From NCBI RefSeq assembly GCF_034262375.1, contig NZ_CP139558.1, forward strand, positions 1,302,001-1,366,000: a stretch of DNA of 64,000 nt, read 5' to 3'. Shown here one piece after another: positions 15,564 to 24,480 of the stretch (position 1 is the first letter of the stretch; each line of letters begins with the position of its first letter). The notes under the pieces were generated by a model. It did not search any database, was not told where the DNA came from, and saw only the letters and a list, made by a program, of their open reading frames with translations. This stretch comes from Mucilaginibacter sabulilitoris (GTDB lineage: Bacteria; Bacteroidota; Bacteroidia; Sphingobacteriales; Sphingobacteriaceae). The translations under genes were made by a program, and so were the position numbers.

Positions 15564-16559
15564 GTGGATAAGGAACGCATAAGTTTACTTTTAAAAGGAT
15601 ATACCGAGAACAACATAGTCAGAGCAGACTTTGATGAGCTGATGGCTTATATGGCCAATACGGCTAACGACAAAGAACTGCATGAACTTATGCAGGAACA
15701 ATGGAATAATATTACCGATGATTATTCTTTTGATGAGCTGCGGCAGAGTTTGCTGTTTCAAAAAATAACTGCCGATCCGAGATTTGCACAAAGCATAACA
15801 TTGCCTGAAAGAAAAGTTTTCCGTCTGAAAAAATGGATGTCGGTCGCTGCCGGACTGTTGTTTTTCCTGAGCGCAGGCTTTTACATGGCTTATCGTTTAA
15901 AAACTCCTCATCCGCAAGAGATTGTTGAATATCGTCAAAAAATAGTACCCTACGGTAAAAAGGTGCAGATAGGGCTGCCCGATGGCACCCAGGTTTGGGT
16001 TAACTCTGGCAGTAAATTAATATACCCGTCAAGCTTTACCGGCAATACCAGGGAATTGTACCTGGAGGGCGAAGCTTATTTTGATGTAGCACATGATGCC
16101 AAAAGGCCGTTTATTCTCCACACGGGGAAAGTGATTACCAGGGTTTTAGGTACAGCGTTTAATGTTAAGGCTTATGGCTCAAATGAAATGAGTGTTACCG
16201 TAGCCAGGGGTAAAGTAAGCGTAGGCATGCAAAATAAATTGCTAAGTGTATTAATACCCAATGAATGTTTAAGCTACAACCGCGTTAATGGCGATTCAAA
16301 AAAATATCATGTTGATGCTTCAAAATTACGCTGGATGAACGGTGACTTAATTTTTGACAATATCAACCTTGAAGAGGCCGCTCATGTAATTGAACGGTGG
16401 TACGATGTTCAGATCAGCTTTAACAACTCCAGGGCCAAAAGTTACCATTTCACAGCCTCATTCCTGAAACATGAAAATATTGACCAGATCATGGAAGTAT
16501 TAAGCGAATTTTCTGGCTTTACATATAAACGCGAAGGCAAAAAAATTACTATCCAATAA
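15564..16559 (+). CDS. FecR-family anti-sigma factor
   Basis: 331 residues starting with GTG. It has an N-terminal cytoplasmic domain, one transmembrane segment (WMSVAAGLLFFLSAGFYMAYRL, about 90-111) and a periplasmic FecR domain: PYGKKVQIGLPDGTQVWVNSGSKLIYPSSF, then GEAYFDVAHDAKRPFILHTGKVITRVLGTAFNVKAY. The C-terminal DUF4974-type part ends LSEFSGFTYKREGKKITIQ. Such proteins hold an ECF sigma at the membrane until the SusC signalling domain contacts them. It lies between the divergent sigma gene and SusC. Confidence 0.92.
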   Translation: MDKERISLLLKGYTENNIVRADFDELMAYMANTANDKELHELMQEQWNNITDDYSFDELRQSLLFQKITADPRFAQSITLPERKVFRLKKWMSVAAGLLFFLSAGFYMAYRLKTPHPQEIVEYRQKIVPYGKKVQIGLPDGTQVWVNSGSKLIYPSSFTGNTRELYLEGEAYFDVAHDAKRPFILHTGKVITRVLGTAFNVKAYGSNEMSVTVARGKVSVGMQNKLLSVLIPNECLSYNRVNGDSKKYHVDASKLRWMNGDLIFDNINLEEAAHVIERWYDVQISFNNSRAKSYHFTASFLKHENIDQIMEVLSEFSGFTYKREGKKITIQ

Positions 16560-16650
16560 AAAAACACTAACGCAAAACTTAAAATCATATGAGAAAAAAA
16601 TAACATATCAACAAGGCTGTCAGTGGTGATAGCAAACCTAAAAAAAGAAA

Positions 16651-16712
16651 CCGCTGCGGCGCCAACCGCAACGGCTTTTAAATCAGATAACAGAAGTATG
16701 AACTCTGTTATC
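16651..16712 (+). promoter_or_regulatory. Two hairpins in the FecR-SusC leader
   Basis: CCGCTGCGG (16651-16659) can pair with CCGCAACGG (16666-16674) with one mismatch and is followed by CTTTTAAAT, a weak terminator. GATAACAGA (16686-16694) is an exact reverse complement of TCTGTTATC (16704-16712). The first probably ends or attenuates fecR read-through. The second is an operator or leader structure upstream of susC. Confidence 0.45.
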
Positions 16713-16761
16713 AATTGAGTTTAAACCAGTTTTCCCAAACCGCTTAAATCAAAGTAAAATT

Positions 16762-19700
16762 ATGAATTTTTTACTACTAAAATTTTTTTCTGTTCCGAAA
16801 AAACAGACTGTACCATTAACCATACTTCTCCGCATTATGAGGTATACTTCAGTTACCTTAACAGTTATACTTATTTGTTGCAATATGCTGTTCGCGCATA
16901 TAACAAATGGGCAAACCATTAGGGATATAAACGTTGTTTTAGGTGTACAAAACCAAAGTCTTAAGTATGCCATCAAGCAAATTGAAAAGCAAACCAATTT
17001 TAGGTTTACTTATAAAAATGATGAGCTTAAATCATACAAAAACGTAACTCTGCCAGACGGTAACCGTACGGTAGAGCAAACATTGCAGCTTTTACTGGGT
17101 CAAACCGACCTGATGTATAAGCAACGGAATAATTATATTCTGTTGGTTCCCAAACCCCAGCAAAACATAACAATTGTTAAACAAGAGCAGGAAGTACTTC
17201 CTCCGGCCGAAAACATAACCATTAAAGGAAAGGTTACCGATAAAGGCACCGGCGAAGCCCTGATAGGTGTTTCTATACGCGTTAAAGGCAGCCAGAATGG
17301 TGTTGCTACTGACGTTAACGGTGCATTTTCTATATCAGCTCCCGATAATGGCACATTAGTGGTTACCTACATTGGCTATGAAACTGTAGAAGTACCTATT
17401 AACAAACAGGCTGCTATTAACATTGCATTAACCGCTTCTGCAAAAGGTTTAAATGAAGTTGTTGTTGTTGGTTACGGTACACAGAAAAAAATAAACCTTA
17501 CCGGTTCTATAGCTACGGTGAACAGCGATAAATTGGAAAATCGCCCAATGGTGAATCTTGGTGATGGATTACAGGGTCTTATTCCCAACTTAAATGTAAG
17601 CCTTGGCGGCGGCGAACCTGGAACAGGCGCTACATTTAACGTGCGCGGTGGTACAACGTTGCCTTCAACAGCACCACAAGCAGGACAAGATCCTAAATCA
17701 GTACCTACAGCTCCCTTGGTGTTGGTTGATGGTGTAGCACGTGACCCTAACCTTATCGACCCTAACGATGTAGCCAGTGTAACTGTATTAAAAGACGCAG
17801 CATCTGCAGCTATATACGGTGGTCGTGCGGCTAACGGCGTAATTTTAATTACCACCAAAAGTGGCAAGGCCGGTCCAACAAGGGTTAGCTATTCAGGTTC
17901 TTATACCATTTCAAGACCTACTCGTTTAGTAGAGAATGTAAATTCGGTTGATTACATTAAAATGTTTAATGAGGCTAACCGTACGGGTTTAAAAAGCGGT
18001 GGTTATTCAACTACGCCATTTACTTCAGTTGACTCTACCATGGCTGCTGCTTATTTTAATGACCCAGCTAATAACCCAACCGGTTATCCTGACCCGGGTA
18101 ACCCGAAAAGATACCGCTATGTAGGTAATACCGACTGGACAAAGGTGCTTTATCCAGGATGGGCCCCTACACAGCAACATAACATATCGGTATCAGGAGG
18201 CGAAGGTAAAACCACTTTCTTAACCAGCCTGGGTTACTTCAGGCAGGACGGTTTGCAAAAATCTGCAAACCAGGTTTTCCAGCGCTATACTCCTACTTTA
18301 AAGGTTAACTCTGATGTAACCAAATGGTTAACGCTGGGTTTAAACATGAGCATGACCCATACCGATAATAACCAGCCGGCCCAAACCCGTATTAACCAAG
18401 GTGGTGCATGGCTGTACTCTAATATTCCACCAGTAATGCCGGTTTACAACCCAGATGGTAATTTTGCCGGTCAGGGTAATTATACCAACCCGATGGCGGT
18501 TAATGCGTTATCAGGTAGGGATATTGATTCACAAAATGATTTCTGGACAACTGGCCGCGTGATCATTAGACCGGTTGATCATGTGTCTGTAAATGTTGAC
18601 TATACCTGGAATACCCTGAATGATAACCGCAAAGCAAACCTAATACCTTTTAATGAGTATGGTGTAAATGGTACTTTCCTGGATATTTACCCATGGACAA
18701 ACCCATCACAGGTAATTGAAAACAAAACCAACAATAACTACAACTCTTTAAATGCTTTTGCAACCTACGAAAATACCTTTAACAAAAAACATTACTTTAA
18801 AGCGCTGGTAGGTTATAACCAGGAGTATCAGCACTATATACTGGGCAGTACATTGGTTAAAAACCTGATAGATCCTACACTACCGGCATCAGGTATTAAT
18901 AACGATTCAAAACCACAAGTTGGAAGCGTTGAAACAGAGTATGCACTGGTTGGTACCTTTTCGAGGTTAAACTATATTTATGATAACAAATACCTGGTAG
19001 AAATTAATGCCCGTTATGATGGTACTTCCCGTTTTCAACCAGATCATCGTTACTCGTTTTCTCCATCAGCATCTGTTGGCTGGAATGTGTCTGAAGAATC
19101 ATTTATGGAAGGCATCAAAGGCACACTTAACCAGTTAAAATTAAGGGCATCATACGGCCAGTTGCCAAACCAGAACGTACCGGGCGCCGGTTCAACCACT
19201 CAAATGCTGAATATGCTGGCGGGTTCAATCGCGTCTTCATATAATCAATATCCATACATTGCAGTTCAGCAAACAGGTTTGGTTAATTACCTCTTGAATG
19301 GGCAACAAGGTGTATTTGTTGCGGCACCGGCTTTAGTGAGCTCGTCATTTACCTGGGAAAAGGTACAAACTAAAAACCTTGGTTTAGATTATGCTTTATT
19401 TAACAGTAAGCTAAACGGCTCTTTTGATTATTTTATAACCAACATTAAGGATATTTTGGTACCGAGTCAGCAAGTCCCATCAACACTGGGCGCGCCAATT
19501 CCACCAAGTAACTCGGCCAATGTAAAATCACATGGCTGGGAGTTTAGCCTGAACTGGAACGATAAGATCAACGAACTTAAATATAGTATTACACTGGGTT
19601 TGTCTAATACTTCCAATACCCGCGTAACTAAGTATAATGGTAATCCAACCAATAGTATCTATGATTTTATTCAGGGGCAGGACCTGGGAAATATTTATGG

Positions 19701-20376
19701 ATATATTAACGATGGCTATTATAAAACAGATGCAGAGGCAGCTGCCATTGATAATACAGCATTGGCGGGTTACAAATGGCTTGCAGGCGATATCAAGTAC
19801 AGAGATATTAGCGGGCCAGATGGTAAACCCGACCAAAAAATAACCTTTGGTAACAATACGTTGGGTAACATGGGAGATAAAAAGCTGATAGGTAATACTA
19901 CCGCACACTATAAATTCGGGTTTAACCTAAATCTTAATTATAAGAATTTTGATTTTGCAACCTTTATTCAAGGAGTGTTAAAGCAGGATTTTTATCCTAA
20001 TGAGTATGTATTTTATGCATTCAGAGATGATGAATACAGTATTCCTTCACAAATGACCACTGATTACTGGACGCCAACCAATACCAATGCTTATTTCCCA
20101 CGCATCAGGTTTAGTGGCGGTGGCAATGAGCAGCCTCAAGATAAATACATTCTTAATGCTGCTTATGCACGTGTTAAGCAATTAACATTTGGGTACAGCC
20201 TACCCGCAGAAGTGGTTAAGAGCATCAAGCTGCAGAGGTTAAGGGTTTATGTAACAGGTGCAAATTTGTTTACTATAACATCGCTTAACAAAAATTACGA
20301 TCCTGAAACGGCAACAAGCTTTGGTACTTACCCATTAAATAAATCATTATCGTTTGGCTTACAGGCTACATTTTAA
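16762..20376 (+). CDS. SusC/RagA-type TonB-linked outer membrane protein with STN domain
   Basis: 1204 residues. Signal segment, STN/secretin-TonB signalling domain (SLKYAIKQIEKQTNFRFTYKNDEL, about 68-125), carboxypeptidase-D-like repeat (IKGKVTDKGTGEALIGVSI, about 155-225), plug with the SusC signature GLNEVVVVGYGTQKK, then a 22-strand-type barrel ending SLSFGLQATF. The STN domain shows it is a transducer for the sigma/FecR pair as well as the glycan importer. It starts the susC-susD-GH29-GH35 operon. The imported oligosaccharide is probably a fucosylated galactoside, judging only from the neighbouring enzymes. Confidence 0.95.
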   Translation: MNFLLLKFFSVPKKQTVPLTILLRIMRYTSVTLTVILICCNMLFAHITNGQTIRDINVVLGVQNQSLKYAIKQIEKQTNFRFTYKNDELKSYKNVTLPDGNRTVEQTLQLLLGQTDLMYKQRNNYILLVPKPQQNITIVKQEQEVLPPAENITIKGKVTDKGTGEALIGVSIRVKGSQNGVATDVNGAFSISAPDNGTLVVTYIGYETVEVPINKQAAINIALTASAKGLNEVVVVGYGTQKKINLTGSIATVNSDKLENRPMVNLGDGLQGLIPNLNVSLGGGEPGTGATFNVRGGTTLPSTAPQAGQDPKSVPTAPLVLVDGVARDPNLIDPNDVASVTVLKDAASAAIYGGRAANGVILITTKSGKAGPTRVSYSGSYTISRPTRLVENVNSVDYIKMFNEANRTGLKSGGYSTTPFTSVDSTMAAAYFNDPANNPTGYPDPGNPKRYRYVGNTDWTKVLYPGWAPTQQHNISVSGGEGKTTFLTSLGYFRQDGLQKSANQVFQRYTPTLKVNSDVTKWLTLGLNMSMTHTDNNQPAQTRINQGGAWLYSNIPPVMPVYNPDGNFAGQGNYTNPMAVNALSGRDIDSQNDFWTTGRVIIRPVDHVSVNVDYTWNTLNDNRKANLIPFNEYGVNGTFLDIYPWTNPSQVIENKTNNNYNSLNAFATYENTFNKKHYFKALVGYNQEYQHYILGSTLVKNLIDPTLPASGINNDSKPQVGSVETEYALVGTFSRLNYIYDNKYLVEINARYDGTSRFQPDHRYSFSPSASVGWNVSEESFMEGIKGTLNQLKLRASYGQLPNQNVPGAGSTTQMLNMLAGSIASSYNQYPYIAVQQTGLVNYLLNGQQGVFVAAPALVSSSFTWEKVQTKNLGLDYALFNSKLNGSFDYFITNIKDILVPSQQVPSTLGAPIPPSNSANVKSHGWEFSLNWNDKINELKYSITLGLSNTSNTRVTKYNGNPTNSIYDFIQGQDLGNIYGYINDGYYKTDAEAAAIDNTALAGYKWLAGDIKYRDISGPDGKPDQKITFGNNTLGNMGDKKLIGNTTAHYKFGFNLNLNYKNFDFATFIQGVLKQDFYPNEYVFYAFRDDEYSIPSQMTTDYWTPTNTNAYFPRIRFSGGGNEQPQDKYILNAAYARVKQLTFGYSLPAEVVKSIKLQRLRVYVTGANLFTITSLNKNYDPETATSFGTYPLNKSLSFGLQATF

Positions 20377-20425
20377 TAATGTGCCTATTGTTGAGCTGGA
20401 TTAACAGATTTTAAAAAATATAAAA

Positions 20426-22186
20426 ATGAAAAATAAATATATCCTATATATAGCCTGCGTTGCAATGGTCCTTGTTGCATCTTGTAAAAAGGAAAGCTTT
20501 CTTGACCGGCAGCCTTTAAGCGATGTAGTTCCTGAAAAGTTTTTTAAAAATGAAACAGATTTGCAGTTATATTGTAATCAATATTACTCCGCATTAACCA
20601 TACAAAACTTTTTAAAGGCCGATAATAATTCTGATGATAAGGCTAATGCCACAATAAATCCTGTTTTGGCAAATACTTATACTATTCCGAGTACTGCTAC
20701 GCACAATTATTCAACCAGCGGCACAACGCTTGATTTTAATTCAAATACGCCTGGTACGGTAATTAATAGTAACACGGTAAATGTTAATCAATCAGGTACC
20801 GACTGGGACTTCGCACTGATCAGGGCATGCAACTTTTTCCTGGCTAATTATCAAAAAGCCGATATCCCTGATGCCACTAAGAACATTTATGTAGGCGAAA
20901 CCCTGTTTTTCAGGGCTAATGACTTCTGGAAAAAAGTGAAAGCCTTTGGTGATGTGCCTTACATAAACCGTTACATTGTAGATACTTCAAAATCTGTTTT
21001 ATACGGCCCGAGAATGCCGCACAAACAGGTAATGGATTCTGTATTGAAAGATATCAATTTTGCAGTAGCTAACTTGCCTGTAACGCCGGTCGACGGTCGT
21101 TTGGGTAAATACGCGGCACTGGCCCTAAAAGCACGTGTTTGTTTGTGGGAAGGTACCTGGCGTAAATATGCGCATACTGGCGACGAAACTACTTATTTAC
21201 AAGCTGCTGTAGATGCCGCTGCTGAAATCAGGAACTCTGGTCTGTATAAACTCTATTCAACAGGCAATCCACAGTCTGATTATTATAACCTGTTTATACA
21301 GGATGAATTAAAGGGCAACGCTGAGGCAATATTGCCTCAGCGTTATTTACCAAGTATTTTAATGAACGGTATTGACCGTTCGCTTGGCGAAGCTGCAGAT
21401 GGTTACAGCAAAGATTTCGTGAACTCTATTTTATGTTCAGATGGTCTGCCTATATCGTTAAGCCCGCTTTATAAAGGCGACAATACACCGGAGGATGAAT
21501 CAACTAATCGCGATCCGCGTTACAAACAACTGATAGCAACGCGTGGCTTTGACTTCCTTGCCGGCGATCTGATTACCTTGCCGCGTATTGGTACCACGGT
21601 TACTTCAACAGGATATCAGCCTATCAAGGGGCGTTCGAGCAGCCTGGCTGCCTGGAATGCAAATGCTTCTGTTTATGATTTCTTCATTTTCAGATATGCC
21701 GAAGTATTACTGATTGAGGCAGAAGCAAAAGCTGAATTAGGACAGGCTACACAAACGGATATTGATAACACTATAAATAAGCTGCGCGACAGGGTAGGTA
21801 TGCCGCACATGATCATAGCCACCCTGGTTAAGGATCCTAAGTCTGATTTTCCTGGATTACCTGTGCTCATCGATGAGATCCGCCGTGAGCGCCGTATTGA
21901 GCTGGGTTCTGAAGGGTTCCGTTTCGACGATATCAAAAGATGGCGCGCGGGTACTTTGATCAACAACCCAAATACCATTTTGGGTATGAAACTTACTCCT
22001 GCCCTGCGTGCTCAATATACAGCTGCGCACCTTGACGTAAGCAGTGTAGTTGTTGACGCCAATAACTACATACGCCAGTACCCGAGCATTACCACCCGTA
22101 CCTGGAATGATAAAATGTATCTTTTGCCAATACCAACGCAGGAGTTAACATTGAATCCAAACCTAAAACAAAACCCCGGCTGGTAA
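20426..22186 (+). CDS. RagB/SusD-family glycan-binding lipoprotein
   Basis: 586 residues with lipobox LVASC followed by KKESFLDRQPLSDVVPEKFF, the standard SusD start. The SusD core (WDFALIRACNFFLANYQK; ALALKARVCLWEGTW) and the C-terminal signature LIDEIRRERRIELGSEGFRFDDIKRW are present, ending LLPIPTQELTLNPNLKQNPGW. It forms the lid of the SusC transporter at the cell surface. It lies 49 bp after susC. A strong hairpin separates it from the GH29 gene. Confidence 0.95.
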   Translation: MKNKYILYIACVAMVLVASCKKESFLDRQPLSDVVPEKFFKNETDLQLYCNQYYSALTIQNFLKADNNSDDKANATINPVLANTYTIPSTATHNYSTSGTTLDFNSNTPGTVINSNTVNVNQSGTDWDFALIRACNFFLANYQKADIPDATKNIYVGETLFFRANDFWKKVKAFGDVPYINRYIVDTSKSVLYGPRMPHKQVMDSVLKDINFAVANLPVTPVDGRLGKYAALALKARVCLWEGTWRKYAHTGDETTYLQAAVDAAAEIRNSGLYKLYSTGNPQSDYYNLFIQDELKGNAEAILPQRYLPSILMNGIDRSLGEAADGYSKDFVNSILCSDGLPISLSPLYKGDNTPEDESTNRDPRYKQLIATRGFDFLAGDLITLPRIGTTVTSTGYQPIKGRSSSLAAWNANASVYDFFIFRYAEVLLIEAEAKAELGQATQTDIDNTINKLRDRVGMPHMIIATLVKDPKSDFPGLPVLIDEIRRERRIELGSEGFRFDDIKRWRAGTLINNPNTILGMKLTPALRAQYTAAHLDVSSVVVDANNYIRQYPSITTRTWNDKMYLLPIPTQELTLNPNLKQNPGW

Positions 22187-22223
22187 CCAGTAAGCAGCGG
22201 GTATAAGAACCCGTGCGCAACTG

Positions 22224-22265
22224 CAGTCCTGTTTGATTAACCTAAGGATGTATCAAACAGGACTG
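22224..22265 (+). terminator. 14-bp perfect hairpin between susD and the GH29 gene
   Basis: CAGTCCTGTTTGAT (22224-22237) and ATCAAACAGGACTG (22252-22265) are exact reverse complements around a 14-nt loop, followed by TGTTGTTTT. The T-tract is weak, so partial termination, lowering enzyme genes relative to susCD, or protection of the upstream mRNA 3' end are both plausible. Confidence 0.6.
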
Positions 22266-22324
22266 TGTTGTTTTAAACTATTCTCAATAAATAAATTTAC
22301 CTATCTGAAATCCATTTTAAAAGA

Positions 22325-24442
22325 ATGAAAAAGCTAATAGTTGTTGCGTTATTGCTGGTAAATGCGGTAACAATATTTGCGCAACAAGCTCCTAAACTTT
22401 ATGGGGCGCTGCCCACTCAACGGCAGCTTAACTGGCAGGAAACAGAAATGTACTGCATTGTACATTTCAGCATGGCTACCTATACTGATAAAGAATGGGG
22501 CTACGGTGATGAAGATCCTAAAATATTTAATCCGGCACACTTTAGCGCCCTGCAAATAGTGAGCGCGGCAAAAGCCGGCGGATTTAAAGGTATTGTAGTA
22601 GTGGCTAAACATCATGATGGTTTTTGTCTTTGGCCAACCAAAACCACTTCGCATAATATCAGCGCGAGTCCGTATAAAAACGGCAAGGGCGATATTGTAA
22701 AGGAGTACCAGGAAGCCTGCATTAAGCTGGGTGTGAAAATGGGTATTTACTGCTCACCATGGGACAGGAATAATCCCATGTACGGGCAGCCCGCTTATGT
22801 TACAGAGGTTTATCGTAAACAACTGGAAGAGTTGTATGCCAATTATGGGCCGTTGTTTATGTCATGGCATGATGGCGCCAACGGTGGCGACGGCTATTAT
22901 GGAGGTACACGCGAACTCCGTAAAATTGACCGTTCAACTTATTATGGTTGGGATACTACCTGGGGTATAACCCGCAAAATGCAGCCGGGCGCAGCCATAT
23001 TTGGCGATGCCGGACCTGATGTGCGCTGGGTAGGAAACGAGGAAGGACATGCCGGTGAAACCTATTGGGAAACCTTTACGCCACACTCCACCGATGGTAA
23101 AAGGCCTGCCAACGGTAACGTAAAATATGAGGAAAGTACCGAAGGTACCCGCAATGGCAAATACTGGATACCGGCCGAATGCGACGTGCCGTCAAGACCC
23201 GGATGGTTTTATCATGAGGCGCAGGACGGCCAAACCAAATCGCCTTATACCTTGCTCGATCTGTATTATAAAAGTGTAGGCCGCGGGGCATGTCTTGATT
23301 TGGGCTTGTCGCCTGATAAGGATGGTCAATTAACAAATGAAGATGTGCAATCATTGAAACAATTTGGATCAATCATTAAACAAACATTTGCTGTAAACCT
23401 ACTCAAAGGGGCGACGCTTAAAGCGGGCAATGTTCGCGGTAATAACGCCGCTAAATTTGGCACTGCGTTTTTGCTTGATAACAACAGGTACAGCTATTGG
23501 GCAACTGACGATGCGGTAACCAAACCCGAATTGATTGCCGATATGCATACCCCGAAAACATTTAACGTAATCCGTTTACGTGAAAATATAAAGCTTGGTC
23601 AGCGTATAGAAAGTGTAGCTGTTGATGCCTGGCAGAATAATACCTGGAAGGAGATTGCCACGGCAACAAGTGTGGGCGCTAACAGATTGATTCGCCTGCC
23701 TCAAAACATAACTGCCACCAAAGTAAGGCTTCGTATTACTGCCTCGCCGGTTTGTATTGCCCTGAGCGATTTTGGCTTGTTTAAAGAGCCGGTTCATTTG
23801 TCGGCGCCCGAGATACTGCGCAGCATTAAAGGTGAGCTTAGTATAAAAACAGAAGCGCCTGTGAGCAGCATCCATTATACAACAGACGGTACCGAACCGG
23901 GTTTAAACTCCCCGGTTTATAATGAGCTATTTGCTTTTGATAAAGGTGGTATTGTAAAAGCCGTAAGTTTTGAGGGACAAGAACACAGTGAAGTTAAAAC
24001 ACAGGTTTTTGGTGTAAGTAAAGCCGGTTGGACTATTTTGCCCGGCCAAACTGCGGATAAATTTAAGCGGAGAGTAGAAAACTTGATTGACGAAGATCCG
24101 CATACCATATATAATACCTGTACAAAAAATGATTCGCTATTATTTCAGCCCCAGGAAATAAGTGTAGATTTAGGGCAAAGGCAGGCTATAAAGGCATTTG
24201 TTTATTTACCACGCCAGGATAAAAATAAAGAAGGCATTGTTGATAGTTACATTTACCAGGTAAGTAACGATGGCCAGCACTGGACACCGGCAGCAGAAGG
24301 TGAATTTTCAAATATAGCCTCTAACCCAATTGAACAAACAGTAAAGCTCAATACACCGGTTAGCGCCCGTTATTTTAAATTTATTGCCCGGCATGTAATC
24401 AGCGGTAATGGAATTGCGGTAGCAGAGCTGGGCGTACTTTAA
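22325..24442 (+). CDS. GH29 alpha-L-fucosidase with C-terminal carbohydrate-binding region
   Basis: 705 residues, signal peptide (first ~19). The GH29 barrel shows VVVAKHHDGFCLWPTKTTSHN (HHDGF at 96-100), MGIYCSPWDRN and GPLFMSWHDGANG, whose Asp183 is the expected nucleophile. The general acid is not clear by eye, as usual in this family. After about residue 345 comes an F5/8-type (discoidin) region, a chitobiase-C-like segment (SIHYTTDGTEPGLNSPVYNE) and a second discoidin-like end. It removes terminal alpha-L-fucose outside or in the periplasm, and the susCD context supports glycan side-chain removal. Pattern closest to the GH29-B side; linkage preference is not certain. Confidence 0.9.
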   Translation: MKKLIVVALLLVNAVTIFAQQAPKLYGALPTQRQLNWQETEMYCIVHFSMATYTDKEWGYGDEDPKIFNPAHFSALQIVSAAKAGGFKGIVVVAKHHDGFCLWPTKTTSHNISASPYKNGKGDIVKEYQEACIKLGVKMGIYCSPWDRNNPMYGQPAYVTEVYRKQLEELYANYGPLFMSWHDGANGGDGYYGGTRELRKIDRSTYYGWDTTWGITRKMQPGAAIFGDAGPDVRWVGNEEGHAGETYWETFTPHSTDGKRPANGNVKYEESTEGTRNGKYWIPAECDVPSRPGWFYHEAQDGQTKSPYTLLDLYYKSVGRGACLDLGLSPDKDGQLTNEDVQSLKQFGSIIKQTFAVNLLKGATLKAGNVRGNNAAKFGTAFLLDNNRYSYWATDDAVTKPELIADMHTPKTFNVIRLRENIKLGQRIESVAVDAWQNNTWKEIATATSVGANRLIRLPQNITATKVRLRITASPVCIALSDFGLFKEPVHLSAPEILRSIKGELSIKTEAPVSSIHYTTDGTEPGLNSPVYNELFAFDKGGIVKAVSFEGQEHSEVKTQVFGVSKAGWTILPGQTADKFKRRVENLIDEDPHTIYNTCTKNDSLLFQPQEISVDLGQRQAIKAFVYLPRQDKNKEGIVDSYIYQVSNDGQHWTPAAEGEFSNIASNPIEQTVKLNTPVSARYFKFIARHVISGNGIAVAELGVL

Positions 24443-24480
24443 ATGACAATATATTTTTATACATACAACTTCAATTCTCT

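Noticed and set aside
15564..15791. Minus-strand frame within the FecR gene
   Set aside because: Shadow of a well-supported FecR gene; no motif of its own.
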